From positions 12,471,701 through 12,535,700 of the forward strand of contig OZ024888.1 of assembly GCA_964017195.1 (NCBI GenBank): 64,000 bases of DNA, in the 5' to 3' direction. A model generated the notes under the pieces. It was not told where the DNA came from, ran no database searches, and saw only the letters and a list, made by a program, of their open reading frames with translations. Below, piece after piece: positions 1 through 10,712 of the stretch. Source of the DNA: Siderastrea radians (lineage: Eukaryota; Cnidaria; Anthozoa; Scleractinia; Rhizangiidae). Numbering within the stretch: the first letter of the stretch is position 1; each line of letters opens with the position of its first letter. A program made the position numbers and the translations under genes.

Positions 1-2259
1 CCGCAAATCTCTTTAATACCATCACCCTCTGCGCGAGGATCATCGATTGAATATCTAACATCTTAAAGTGGTACTATGATCAAAAAATCACTTTAATTTT
101 TTCTTCGGATTTCGAAACTATGTTTGTTAAACACTCCCCAAGCGAAATTATAAGCCTTAATTTTGAGAAGAAGACCGTTAATTTAAACTGCACTTTTCCG
201 TTTTAATGGTCCGCCATTATTACACCAGAAAGGATACAATGACGTCATACACGCAAGAGCTGTAGAATGTAGTGTGTGAACGCGGCTTACAAATTATGCA
301 AAACACGAGTTTGAGAGTGTGAAAGCTCAAAACTCCCGTGCTGCATACTAAATAAGGCACTTTCACACACACTGCATTCTAAAACTTGTGTGTGAATGAT
401 GTCATTCTGTCCTTTCTGGTGTAATAATGGCGGACTATTAAATCGGAAAATTGCAGTTTAAATAAACAGTCTTCTTGTCGAAATTAAGGCTCAAAATTTC
501 GCTTGGGGAGTGTTTAGTAAACAAAGTTTCGAAATTCGAAGAAAAAATAAAAGTGATTTTTTGATCGTAGTACCACTTTAAGTCCACCATCCTCGATATC
601 GTTAATAAGAGCGGCACGTTTGATTTTATCGTTTCCTTTCCAAATAAAACGGTAAATTAGACTGTTTATCTCTTTGATCAAATCTCCTGTAACTGTAATC
701 AATGCCGCTTTACTTAAAACTTTAGGAATAATAAAGGATTTAACAATCTGTATTTTTCCTAGTAATGTAAGCCCTCTCCACTTCCACATATTCAATATAT
801 CTTTGATAGACTTGAGAATTGAGTCGAAGTTTGCTTTCATCTTTGATGATGTATTATAGTCGAAGACAATTCCCAAAATTTTTATCGATGTTCGTATTTT
901 GTGAGGAAAGTTAATTTGATCAAGACGATGTCTACCAATGGCAAAGATCTCCGTTTTTTCGTTGTTGACATGGAGGTTTGAGAATCTAGAAAAGAGCTGC
1001 AGAGTCGCCACTAAGCGGTGATATGATGCAATATCTTTGAGAAAACAGGTCATATCATCAGCAAAAAGAGTTAATTTAATTTCTTGTTCGTTAACTAATA
1101 TACCTCTAATTTCATTATCTTCTCGAATTCGGCAAGCGACTACTTCGAGGGCTAAGATGAATAATAAAGGTGACAAGGGATCACCCTGCCTAACCCCACA
1201 TCGGACTTGGAATAGATCAGTGGTAAAACCGTTGTTTAAAACACAACTGGACACATTAGAATAGAAAGTCTTGATCCACTGTAAAAAGTATGTTCCAAAA
1301 TTGAATTTTTCCAAGACTTTGAGAAGGAAAGAATGATTTAAAGAATCGAACGCTTTCTCAAAATCAATTGCCAAGAGAATACCGGAACAGTCCGTAGATT
1401 TAGCGAATTCAAGTACATCTTCAATTGTTCGAACTCCATTTAATATTGATCTCCCCTTGATAAACCCATTTTGATTATTGTGAATAAGATTAGGTAAAAT
1501 CAATTCTAACCTTCTTGCAATTGCCTTTGATGCGATTTTAACATCAACATTAATTAAAGAAATTGGTCTCCAGTTTTTGATAAATCGTCTGTCTTTATCT
1601 TTCTTTTCTAACAGAGTAATCATAGCCTGTTTTTGCGAGTTGGATAGTTGTCCCTTTTCGTGAGCGCAGTTTAAAGCATCGACAAGGCATTTCCCTACGA
1701 GATGCCAGAAGCCGAGATAAAATTCCACAGTCAGTCCGTCATTACCTGGTGTTTTGTTTTTCTGAAAGGATTTCAATGCTTCGAAGTATTCACTCGTTGT
1801 AATTTTGTTATCCAAAAGCTCACGCTGTTCGTCTGTTAACATGTTAGTATTTATATTCCTGAGGTATTCGTCAGCTGATAGGCCGCCACGTTCACGAGAA
1901 TCTGTGTGGTAAAGATTTGCATAAAAGTTATGAATCTCCGACATTATTTGTTTCGGATCAGTCGTGCATTCATCATTTTCCACTACTAACTTTCTAATGC
2001 AGCTTGATTTCTTTTTATAATTTTCTAAATTCAAAAAATACTTATTACTTTTCTCTCCGTATTCATACCAATTTGCTCGTGATCGAATTATTGCTCCTTG
2101 AGCTATATATTCATATTGTCGATCATATTCAGTTTGGAGGATTTCCAAATCATTTAAATTTTCTGGACTGGGATATTCGTCGCATTTTACTGTGCACTCC
2201 TTGATCAATGGTGTAATCATTGTTTTGGGCTGTTCCAACACAGGCAGGTCAGTTGTCAT
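1..2259 (-). pseudogene. L1/Tx1-like LINE reverse transcriptase, 5'-truncated and split by a TTAA element
   Basis: Minus-strand open frame from 2259 down to about 578 encodes about 560 residues of a non-LTR reverse transcriptase. Visible in order are the upstream motif NWYEYGEKSNKYFLNLE, the RT block NWRPISLINVDVKIASKA, AIDFEKAFDS, GVRQGDPLSPLLF and the catalytic FADD box. The wording is that of the L1/Tx1 group. No endonuclease domain is present, and an in-frame TAG lies 15 bases before the first ATG, so the element is 5'-truncated. The frame is broken after DIEDGGLK by the insertion at 67-577. It resumes at 66-1 as KMLDIQSMILAQRV and runs off the window. Removing the insertion restores the codons across CTTAAG. 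It is a dead copy; the RT assignment is firm, the clade less so. Confidence 0.9.
67..577. mobile_element. TTAA-flanked foldback MITE inserted in the LINE ORF
   Basis: A 511-bp element flanked by TTAA at 63-66 and 578-581. Its ends, AGTGGTACTATGATC and the complement of GATCGTAGTACCACT, begin inverted arms of about 170 bp that continue through the CACTCCCCAAGCGAAATT block and the GGCGGAC block. No coding capacity is seen. The LINE protein reads through when the element and one TTAA are removed, so the insertion site is certain. Because the site is the palindrome CTTAAG, a 2-bp TA duplication cannot be excluded. TTAA is used by piggyBac and Kolobok elements, TA by Tc1/mariner. Confidence 0.85.
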
Positions 2260-2260
2260 G

Positions 2261-2593
2261 TTAATTAGTATCTAGAGGTTGTTCGCAGAATAAGGCGTTA
2301 CACTTTAAATTCTGCCTTGTACCCAGACGCCTCTCTTAATAAACAAATGAGCGCGCAAAAGAAGCAGGAACCGTCCCGTTTGTCTCATTCCCAAGGTGCC
2401 TCGCGCGTTGCTCGTTTCCAGTCGATTGGTCCTCGCGCTTGTTAAAATACAAAGAGCCTGTGGAGGAGGCAGCCATAAAGAGCGACAGCTGGTTGATGTC
2501 GTAGTTAGTTGACTTTTACAAAGGATGCAAACAGGCGACGGTTAACGAAGCGACACCATAGCCACGTAACACTCACTCCTGTATCACGTGGTT
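2261..2593. other. 3' flank of the zinc-finger gene, no gene seen
   Basis: No open frame of note. The part nearest the zinc-finger gene (about 2480-2593) is homologous, on the opposite strand, to 17711-17830 downstream of the zinc-finger pseudogene. Shared words include TCCTTTGTAAAAG and CAACTAACT. The duplicated block therefore extended beyond the coding region. Confidence 0.5.
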
Positions 2594-3544
2594 TTACTGG
2601 CCTATCTCTTTCTTAACTTGTATCAAAACTTCAGAGATACTAAAGCATTCATCACGCTGGTCAGAATGGCTCTTTGTGCAAGGTTTCCCATTATGCACTT
2701 TAAAATTTCCTTCCTGGTCGCAGGTAGATGGCTTCTCTCCCGCATGCCTCATTTGATGTTTACGGAAAGGTACTGCCGATTTATAAGCCTTCCCACATTC
2801 GTTGCATGTAAAGGGCTTCTCTCCTGTATGTGTTCTTTTATGCTGCAGCAGATTTCCTGTTTGTCTAAACCTTTTGCCACATTCATTGCACGTAAAAGGT
2901 TTCTCTCCTGTATGTATTCTTTTATGCACCAACAGAGTTTGTAACGTGCTAAACCTCTTGCCACACTGATTGCAGGAAAAAGGCTTATCTCCCGCATGTT
3001 TTCTTTTATGGTAATCAAGATTTCCTGCCTGACTAAAACTCTTGCCACACTCGTTGCATGTAAAGGGCTTCTCTCCTGTATGAGTTCTTTTATGCACCAC
3101 CAGTTTTCCTGACTGACTAAAACTCTTGCCACACTGGTTGCAGGTAAAAGGTTTCTCTCCTGTATGTATTCTTTTATGCACCACTAGATCTCCTGACCGA
3201 CTAAAACTCTTACCACACTCGTTGCAGGTAAAACGCTTCTCTTCTGTGTGTGTTATTTTTTGCCTCACAAGATTCCTTTTCACATTAAAACTCTCGCCAC
3301 TCTCGTTGCATGTTAATAGCTTCTCTCCTGTGTGTGTTCTTTTGTGCGCCAGCAGGTCGAGCGAATGACTGAAACTCGTGCCACACTCGTAGCATGTGAA
3401 AAGCTCGACTTTTCCTTGTGGATTCCCCGCACAGCTCAATGTTTTGCCACACTGGTTACGTTCCACAACCATTTTCGTTGAGTAAGTTAGACGTTCGTCC
3501 AAACCTCCTGCTTCGCTTAAATGATCGTTGCTCTCATACATCAT
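2594..3544 (-). CDS. C2H2 zinc-finger protein (7 canonical fingers)
   Basis: A 316-residue open frame starting at ATGATG (3544), with an in-frame TAG 27 bases upstream. After a degenerate N-terminal stretch (QCGKTLSCAGNP) come tandem C2H2 fingers with TGEKPFTC linkers. Finger 1 starts at FTCYECGTSFS. Finger 2 (LLTCNESGESF) has lost its second Cys and first His. Six further fingers (CNECGKSFS type) are intact, and a degenerate half finger CDQEGNFKVH follows. It is a probable nuclear DNA-binding protein, with target unknown. No KRAB, BTB, SCAN or other effector domain is present. It is intronless as seen; the AG at TCGGTAG just upstream could be a splice acceptor, in which case this is a terminal exon. 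A decayed paralogue lies at 11480-17890. Confidence 0.85.
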   Translation of the reverse strand: MMYESNDHLSEAGGLDERLTYSTKMVVERNQCGKTLSCAGNPQGKVELFTCYECGTSFSHSLDLLAHKRTHTGEKLLTCNESGESFNVKRNLVRQKITHTEEKRFTCNECGKSFSRSGDLVVHKRIHTGEKPFTCNQCGKSFSQSGKLVVHKRTHTGEKPFTCNECGKSFSQAGNLDYHKRKHAGDKPFSCNQCGKRFSTLQTLLVHKRIHTGEKPFTCNECGKRFRQTGNLLQHKRTHTGEKPFTCNECGKAYKSAVPFRKHQMRHAGEKPSTCDQEGNFKVHNGKPCTKSHSDQRDECFSISEVLIQVKKEIGQ

Positions 3545-3736
3545 GACGAGTTGTTGGGTGCTGTTGACCTACCGATAGGGAGAATCTGTTTATCACAAAC
3601 AACTACTGCTTCAAAGAAAAGTCGAGCTACACGGTTTAACAAGAATTCCAAATGGCAGTGACTGCAAAGACGCTTTCCACCCCCACGACGCTGCACCCCC
3701 CCTCCCCCTGGATGAGAAAATCATAGAGTGAATAAC
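3545..3736. other. 5' flank of the zinc-finger gene
   Basis: About 190 bases upstream of the zinc-finger start. They align with 11480-11640, the 5' flank of the pseudogene copy (shared GAAGCAGTAGTT, GGAATTCTTGTT and GCAGCGTCGTG words). A C-rich tract lies at about 3695-3710. No promoter motif can be assigned. Confidence 0.4.
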
Positions 3737-3740
3737 TTAA

Positions 3741-3974
3741 AGGAGCTATGTCACGGATAACGCATCTTGAAAAAATTGGCAAGTTTTTTCAAGTTTGTCA
3801 TTCGTAATCCTTCTTAAACTCCTTCAGTTGTAACCATCCTTGTTTAGTTTTGGTTTATTATTACTTCTTTGGTGTTTTTCTACCTTGAGGAACTATTATT
3901 TTGAGGTTTCCTTCAACAAGAAAATAATTTTGTCAGACCAGAAAAATGAACGAAAAAGCCGTGACATAGTTCCT
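3741..3974. mobile_element. TTAA-flanked MITE (AGGAGCTATGTCACGG termini)
   Basis: A 234-bp element between TTAA at 3737-3740 and TTAA at 3975-3978. The left end AGGAGCTATGTCACGG matches the complement of the right end CCGTGACATAGTTCCT with one mismatch. It is non-coding. It is the first of three different TTAA elements lying directly end to end. Confidence 0.85.
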
Positions 3975-3978
3975 TTAA

Positions 3979-4642
3979 GGTGATTCCATCGAAATAGAAG
4001 GAATATTTAAAATTTTCTAAAACTTGGTCCAGTTGGTAATTGTGTTTAGAACATTTCAAAAATGCAATAAAAAATGGGGGGGTCACCGTGCTTGTTTTTT
4101 CACAAAATGGATAGCCATTAATAGCAACTATACGACCCGCACGGTTCTCCTGAGAAACCCTGGTAATCAGAAATGAGAACCCTAATTGCTTTAAAAAGTC
4201 ATTGCCTGCATTGAAATATTGGAGCAGTTCACCAAAACAAACATTTATCTTGTATTATATACTATTTTAGTTGAACAGAAATCAAGATTATGAAATAAAT
4301 TTACAAACTTGCGGCCAGCGTACATACCCTGCCGCACCTAAAGACGCGTTCTTTACGGCATTTAAATAACAATAATTATCTCAAAGCAGAATTTGTAACT
4401 TTCCTCAAAATCGCGATATATTGTACTAGATCGTGTGCCATTTGAATTCATGCATTAAAAAATGGGGGTCACCGAGCTCGTTTAGGAGAAAACGACCATT
4501 TATTTCTCTGAACAGCTCAGCTTTCATAGAAAACCTACCAAGTTCCGAAGGTGCGCGCGCTCGTGCGCGCGCTCGTGCACGCGCTAATCACGCAAAAAAA
4601 TGATGCGCAGAAAGGATGCGTAATGCAATTGAATGGAATCCC
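3979..4642. mobile_element. TTAA-flanked MITE, family GGTSATTCC, copy 1
   Basis: A 664-bp element between TTAA at 3975-3978 and TTAA at 4643-4646, with ends GGTGATTCCAT and the complement of ATGGAATCCC (one base indel). The right part holds alternating GC runs (GTGCGCGCGCTC, twice). A diverged copy of the same element sits at 11676-12330 and shares the right-end block (CTCATAGGAAACCT-like, GCGCGCTAATSACGCAA, TGCGCAG). It is non-coding. Confidence 0.8.
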
Positions 4643-4646
4643 TTAA

Positions 4647-5520
4647 GGTGGCTTACTACAGTTTTTCTGAAACACAATTGCGCGCGCTGAGAAACTCTCT
4701 CTGACGCCATTTTTTCTTTCGCGCGCGCAATACTTTACGTCATCATCGAGAAAAAGCTGAAAACATCTCTGAGATCTGGCTTGTAGAAATCGCTCGTGGC
4801 GGACTATTAGCATTCTTTATCATGAATGGACGAAGTCTTGAAGAAGTTAGTGAGCGCTACCGGTATAAAATATCTGTGAAACCTCGACAAAAACCTCGAG
4901 GAGTTGTTGTAAAAATTCTTATGTTTATCGCACGCGCCATATTGCGCGATTTCAGCGCGCGCTTAAGTTGCACGCATGCTCAGTTTTGCTCACGAAGGAG
5001 GTCGCAAAAAACTCGCAAATCGATTTTTTGATCCCACTCTACTCGAAAACTGACCGTATAACCCACAGTCAAAAATTCAGAATCAATTCATAGTAGTAAG
5101 TTTCACCTGTAGACAAAATATTAGGAAAATCTGTAAGAGAGATTTTTAGAAATTCTCAAAAAAGCGAAAATTTGAGATTTTCTTCATTAGCAAAAATTCC
5201 GTCTTACAGATTTTCATTTTCTTTTGCATAGTTATTTATTTATAGCCACTTTCCAAATCCTAGAAAAATTGAGGTAGGGTCGTACAGCTAGATTTTGAGA
5301 AAAAAGCCCTAAAAAAGTCTAGTTTCCAGTCCCCTCCTAGCACTCGGTCTGTTATAAATGATATTTTCTAAGCTTCTCGTATTTCTTTTCCAGGATAATG
5401 AGGGTTAATATCATTTTTAACAGTTGTAGCAACAAATGACCCAAAAGAAAACTCCTGTTTGCTTTAAACTAAAGTTTTAAAAAGGTTAACTTTCTCTTCT
5501 GAAAACTGTAGTAAGCCACC
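4647..5520. mobile_element. TTAA-flanked element (GGTGGCTTACTACAG termini)
   Basis: An 874-bp element between TTAA at 4643-4646 and TTAA at 5521-5524. The ends GGTGGCTTACTACAGTTTT and its exact complement AAAACTGTAGTAAGCCACC are perfect over 19 bp. The interior shows CG-rich words (GCGCGCGC) and no convincing coding frame; the short frame at 4822-5031 has no recognisable domain. It is the third member of the stack and shares its left TTAA with the element before it. Confidence 0.88.
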
Positions 5521-5524
5521 TTAA

Positions 5525-6426
5525 GTGTAGACGAGCCACATAAATTAATTTCAATTAAAATAAGCAGGCATCTCAAGCCCGGTATGCTGCACGATTATTC
5601 CAACCTGAACCAGTCCCCTACTTTTCCTTAGAATCGCCTGGAGTTTCCTTCCAGTGGCACGAAAAATGTTTACTGTTGTAGTCAGTTATTGTCAGTGAAT
5701 AAGTTAATCTGAGGGGAGTGCTTCTCACTAAGATTTTAAATGCTAATTAGTACACTGACATCAGATAATGACAGGCAAATCAAACACATTATTTTAGAAA
5801 TCAACAACTCAGTTAGAAAAACTAACAGGTGCATAGTATAACTGCAAAATTTCTTGTGCACAGCGAGCTTGCAAGCTTGGCCTTCAGAGTACAGCATGAT
5901 GTCAGGCATGTCACACATAAAGCAGTGCCAAGTTTGCCTGAAAAAGTATGAAAGAAAAATAACGGTTCGTCCAACTGCTGGATATAGATACTTGCTATTA
6001 AATTCCCAATGTCAGTTATCAAATTTTTAGTTTTCCTATTGGAAATGAGTTGATAAATAACCAATGACACTTGTACCATTGAGTTGCTTACAATCAACTC
6101 AATCCAACAGGTGCAAGACAGTGGAATGATTGTTTTCTTAAATTCTCATCTTTCGTAATAAATACGTTTTCTTTTTTGCTTAGCTGGAAAAAACTATCTA
6201 ATTCCATGGCAATCCACAGGGTACCCAATTTAATTATGAGGGAAGTAACAGGATTATTTGCTGATAAACTGAACTGTAGAACACCTTGCCACGTATTTGC
6301 ATGCCACCAAATAAGAATGGGTCCTTTTGTGTTACTATGCATCATTCTACCATGGGTTCAGACACTTGCAAAAAGTGGCAGGGTATTCTAAGGAGAGCCT
6401 TAATGTAATGCTAGTGTGAGATGTAG
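5525..6426. other. Anonymous sequence, no gene seen
   Basis: About 900 AT-rich bases. The short open frames on both strands show no domain, splice pattern or codon bias. No terminal inverted repeats were found. Confidence 0.4.
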
Positions 6427-6553
6427 CTACAATACAATACAATACAATACAATACAATACAATACAATACAATACAATACAATACAATACAATACAATGC
6501 AATGCAATGCAATGCAATGCAATACAATACAATGCAATGCAATACAACACAAT
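6427..6553. repeat. Pentanucleotide microsatellite (AATAC)n/(AATGC)n
   Basis: Over 20 near-perfect 5-bp units: about a dozen AATAC, then AATGC, then mixed. Open frames here are pure repeat artefacts. On the minus strand the run (GTATT)n directly follows a LINE-like C-terminal fragment, so it is probably the LINE's 3' tail. Confidence 0.95.
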
Positions 6554-7130
6554 AATCTTCATTTACCCATGCTCAATTCATCAGCTACAATCCACTATTA
6601 AGTAAACTAACAAACTACGTCTAATATAAGTCAATAATAAAACATACCATAATGTAAAAAGTATGATTAAAAGCTGCTTTCCACGAATGCCATGACTTAA
6701 AATATATCATTAATCAATTGTTTGAATTATTGTTTGAGGGGCTTTGCTTGCCTTACTTCACAGGGTAGACTGTTTCAGAGGACTGCACCACTATAGCTGA
6801 AGCTACTTTTGACATTTTTTTTAAAATTAACGAATGCTCCGGTATATTGTGATTCACAATTCCTTTCTCTAATGTAAAATGTGAAAGTACAGGCTTTTCA
6901 CTTCAATGTGACACAACAGTCGAATTAAACATTTGAATGATTTACATGGACTTATGCTGGTTCTGCCATAGCTTTTTATACTAACTGCGTTATTTCTACA
7001 CATTTTTAAGATAAGATAACCATAGACAAATGGAAAAACAAATTTCTGCAGTTTTGCAAGAAGTCCACCTGCATTCCCTACCAATCCAGAAATGTGATTC
7101 AACACTCGATCATAGGCTTTCAAATAATTT
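6554..7130 (-). pseudogene. Degenerate CR1/L2-type LINE 3' fragment
   Basis: On the minus strand around 6840-6740, one frame reads KSSFSYSGAVL, a stop, then NSLPCEVRQAKPLKQ. This matches the C-terminal hallmark of CR1/L2-like ORF2 proteins (SYSGA-LW-SLP--R), also seen intact at 8900-9286. Upstream bases to about 7130 may belong to the same element but are too decayed to align by eye. The pentamer tract 6427-6553 sits where the 3' tail should be. Confidence 0.5.
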
Positions 7131-7546
7131 TCATTTTTCCTGATGCATAAGGTTAGGTTTTTTTCTAATCAATCAGATACAAGAAAAGGTTGAATGTTCA
7201 GCATGTCATGAAGAAACAAAACTTAAACTCATGACTATCAATACACCAGTCTGACAATTTCTAACAATCTCTGGGAGACTCAATGGCAAGCTAGACTTGC
7301 TACAAAGCCTTGGGGGTACGATTTTCACAGGAGAGGACGCACTGGGTTATTGCTGGCAATTTTCGCAGAATCGCGTTAAATTTTAATTGCTGATAACTGA
7401 CATGTAAGATACCAACAATTTTCAGTCGCTGGGAATGGGGTATACTTGGCGATTTTCACTGGCGATCAAAATTTGCCCCAATGAGCATACAAAATCCCCC
7501 AGTGCGTCGCTGGTACCACTACCTAAAAGTACCACTTTTAGCTGTT

Positions 7547-7624
7547 GGACTTTTTTGGGCCCTGCTTTAATCCAGTGGCACTTTTTTGGGTCCTGCTTTA
7601 GTCCAGTGGGACTTTTTTGGGCAT
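7547..7624. repeat. 31-bp tandem repeat, about 2.5 copies
   Basis: Units begin at the words GGACTTTTTTGGGC, GGCACTTTTTTGGGT and GGGACTTTTTTGGGC, spaced 31 bp (AC at 7549, 7580 and 7611). Each is followed by CCTGCTTTARTCCAGT. A short minisatellite without other context. Confidence 0.85.
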
Positions 7625-8158
7625 AGAAATTTGGCTTCATTTGCACCTCTCAGTCCCCCCTCCTTCTTGGTCTGTGCTTAAAATTTACCTTCTTTGTTTT
7701 TTAATTTATCCGACACAAGCACCAAATTAAAAGCTTATTTTTGCCATATTTTTTTATATCTATATACAATAAAGCTTTAAAACTGTCTGTTTCTTTAAAA
7801 CAGTTGTTTTTCAGCTTTTATTTTGCAATGCGCATGCTGTATTGCGTTTTCATTTCTGTGTACCAGTTTTAGCCTGGAAAAGAAGATGATTGTCACATTT
7901 TTCTATTATTTTGTCAATCCCCTTCATTTAAAAAAAAAATTATGTTGATGCACTGAAAGAGTTTATTTTGTTCCAGTAGGCAATCTTGGACTGAAAAAGC
8001 AGCGAATTTTTAAAACATTTTGCTGCAAAACCAAAACTGTTTTTGGTTAGCAAGTATCGCGCATGCAAATCTTCACGACGAGTAAGAATTTCTATTTTGA
8101 TCAACAGAAATTATTGCTCTGGCTTATCTGTTTATTGTTTTTTTTCGCAAGAAAGAGA
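7625..8158. other. Anonymous AT-rich sequence
   Basis: No coding frame, RNA gene or terminal repeats recognised. Contains homopolymer A and T runs. Confidence 0.35.
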
Positions 8159-8341
8159 CATGGATCGCGACAAAAACTAAATTCGAGTTTGAGACAACAT
8201 TACGGCTTTGTATCGAGGGCGCTGGGAGAAAATACACTCCGTAGTACGGAATATAGTCAATAGCAGTACACATATAAGCCGTGTTACATTTCGTCTCAAA
8301 ATCGAATTTAGTTTATACAAACAAAAGCAAGATCCATGGGT
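8159..8341. repeat. Imperfect inverted repeat (foldback)
   Basis: Arms of about 60-70 bp: ACATGGATC, AAACTAAATTCGA, TTTGAGAC and ACGGCTT on the left, with their complements on the right in the same order. A spacer of about 55 bp separates them. Probably a decayed foldback MITE. Target duplication not identified. Confidence 0.6.
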
Positions 8342-8654
8342 TTTTTAATTGCACAGCCGAAGCTGATATTCTAATTCAACGTTCGGTAAACGGACTTATT
8401 CGAATCTCCATCGCTCGAGTGGGTTCGGTGGTCGAACTCAAGAAAAACTTGTCAAACGGACACATTCGAACGTTTGGTTTATATTAAATGGTATTGTAGC
8501 TAAATTCATTCCAACCACAATCAAAATGCTATTTGCTTATTTGTTAGATTGCAAACTCCTGTCCTGCAGGGGTTTAGCCGCTTACTTCACTGACCTTAAT
8601 TTCAATATTTTTTCCTACAACTGCTAAACTTTCTTACCTTTACTGAAGTAAAAC

Positions 8655-8705
8655 GAACAACAACAAATCGAGCTGCAAAGACTTCAAGCCACGATCGTAC
8701 GCCAT
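8655..8705. repeat. Inverted repeat arm (partner at 10290-10340)
   Basis: The stretch AGCTGCAAAGACTTCAAGCC with ACGATCGTACG reappears inverted at 10290-10340 (GGTCTGGAGTCCTTGCAGCT preceded by ATACGATCGT). The two arms flank the LINE fragment at 8900-9430. Identity is about 80 percent by eye. It could be the ends of one old element or two copies of a gene fragment in opposite orientation. Confidence 0.5.
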
Positions 8706-8886
8706 TGAACACACTAGCGTCCAGTCTTCTTCCAGTATTTCTGTCACGCAATGCATGCACAGACTGGCGCAGTCATCCCCGTGTTACCCAAATCCCTTGT
8801 GTTATCGGTACCCCAGGTAGGGATACCCAAAACACTGATTCTTATGCTGTAAAAAGACTGGAGTAAGTGAGGTCATTCCGCCATTT

Positions 8887-9395
8887 ATCTCCATAACAAA
8901 TGTTCTATCAAAATCGTGCTGCCAGGGTCATAACAAAATCTAGCTATGAAGTTATTAGTTTATCTCCTCTTCTGGACGCACTTGGATGGGAAAAGTTGAT
9001 TTCCAACCGACAAAAGCACAAGGCCATCATGGTTTTCAAGTCTTTACATAATCTCACTCCAGCATGTCTCCACAATATGTTTCGCAATTTTAATACTCAT
9101 TATGGCTTAAGAAACTCGATAAACAAACTTATATTACCTAGGCCTCGAACAGAGTACCTGAAGCGCAGCTTCTCTTATAGTGGTGCTGCTTTATGGATTT
9201 CTATGCCACAGGCTCTTAGAGAATGTAACTCCCTGGGGGGGGGGGGGGGGTCAAAAAGAAGGCAAAAGTTTACTTTTCTTCATTAGGCTCCCACACGGCA
9301 ATCATGTAAATCAGTTGATTTTTGTAGCGTATAATATTAGGATATTAATTATAATAGTTTTTTTAGCATATTTGCACTGATGATTTTTCCGTGTA

Positions 9396-9426
<31 letters not shown>

Positions 9427-9452
9427 ATATATATATATATATATAAATATAA
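8887..9452 (+). pseudogene. CR1/L2-like LINE, 3'-terminal fragment with microsatellite tail
   Basis: An open frame at 8900-9286 encodes 128 residues matching the C-terminal end of CR1/L2-type reverse transcriptases. It shows QNRAARVITKSSY, LLDALGWEKLISNRQKHK, MVFKSLHNLTP and then RSFSYSGAALWISMPQALREC. A G run at 9236-9250 shifts the frame into junk. The 3' end carries (ATAA)n at 9397-9428 and (TA)n to about 9443, the usual tail of this LINE class. No palm domain remains, so it is a heavily 5'-truncated dead copy. Confidence 0.8.
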
Positions 9453-10289
9453 AAATCATTTATTTCGTGGCAAATATCCTGGAAAATAGTCGAACGTAAA
9501 GTAAGTCTTGATATAAAGATTCGTTTCTTTATGCCTCTTCTTGACCGCTCACACTTTGTCTTGGGCAAACATGAATTGCACAATCGCAAATAATGAGTAG
9601 CTAGCTGGTTCCAAAATGAACGCGAGGCATACGGCAATCGTAGTCGGTCAAGTACAAGTCAGCCGTGATTTTAATTTTTACGAAACAAATAACAGACGTC
9701 TTCTCTCCACTCAGTGAGCCGATATGTTTTTATTGTTCAGGAATTGTACACAGTCACAACACGAACCGTTAAAAACTGCAATACGGTCGATCTGTATCCT
9801 GTTATATACATGCTGTAGAAAACGTCAACATCTTGCAAAGGCAAACAGCATGCATTGAACAAACTAATCCCAGTCTGTTTGAACTATTATGCACAAATTG
9901 TAACCCAATGTGCAGCGGTTGACTTGAATTGCGGTCCGTTTGCACACTTATTACACATGGGAATCGAATGGGAAACGTTCAGTGCACCGCTTGGGGAGTC
10001 ACGTCGGTTCAATTTCCCTGCGTAGGGACGAAATGTCGTGAGCACAAAATACCTTCGAAGACCTGGTTACGTTCCACACATTGCTAACAATGCGTACTTT
10101 CAAAGACATTCGGGAAATTCCACTCCCATTTGGGAGGGAATACCCAAATCACTAGGAAACTGAGAATCCCGGGAAGGTACTGGGGGATAGCAAAAACAAG
10201 GGGATACCCATATCGCTAGGGATTTGGGTACGGGAGTACCTAAGACACGAGGATAGGTACCCAAATCACTGTAACTCCTATGTAATGAC
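9453..10289. other. Anonymous sequence with repeated GGGTACC/ACCCAAATC words
   Basis: No gene recognised. Between about 10130 and 10275 the words ACCCAAATCACT and TTTGGGTAC recur in both orientations, as they do at 8780-8835. They look like remnants of a short palindromic repeat family. Confidence 0.4.
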
Positions 10290-10349
10290 TACCATCCATA
10301 CGATCGTGGTCTGGAGTCCTTGCAGCTAACTTTATTGACTGTTTTTCTA

Positions 10350-10470
10350 CCGCAGAGGTAAGAAGAACTTCCTAAATACACATTTAAGCGTATTTTGTAA
10401 AACACATTCAGGAGAATTGCTCCCGAAAGGGAAATAATTGACCTGAAGCAGATTTGTTGCTAGAGTATCA
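10350..10470. repeat. Direct repeat copy 1 (partner 10614-10712)
   Basis: The words CGCAGAGGTAAGAAGAACTT, CCTAAATACACATTT and GAAGCAGATTTGTTGCTAGA recur in the same order at 10614-10712 with small indels. Both copies start with a pyrimidine tract followed by CGCAG/AGGTAA, which resembles a splice acceptor abutting a donor. No coding function is shown. Confidence 0.6.
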
Positions 10471-10712
10471 GGCAATACAAATATCACGTCACTTGTCGGT
10501 TTCATTCCTCTAGCTTCCTTACTCCCACTTCCACTCTTCACCGACACTATGGTGAATAATTGTTTTAGAATACACCAAACCAGTGGTTAGAAAGCACCAA
10601 ATACTTCCTTCCTTCTTCTCGCAGAGGTAAAAGAACTTCCTAAATAGACATTTGAGTTAAAACTCCGTAAGCATAGTACCTAAAGCAGATTTGTTGCTAG
10701 AGTATTAAAGAT

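Noticed and set aside
6347..6601. Open frames on both strands with periodic residues
   Set aside because: Pure translation of the pentanucleotide microsatellite.
8780..10275. A single transposon bounded by the inverted arms at 8655 and 10290
   Set aside because: The arms are only about 50 bp at roughly 80 percent identity, with no target duplication, and the interior includes a LINE tail. Evidence is insufficient for one element.
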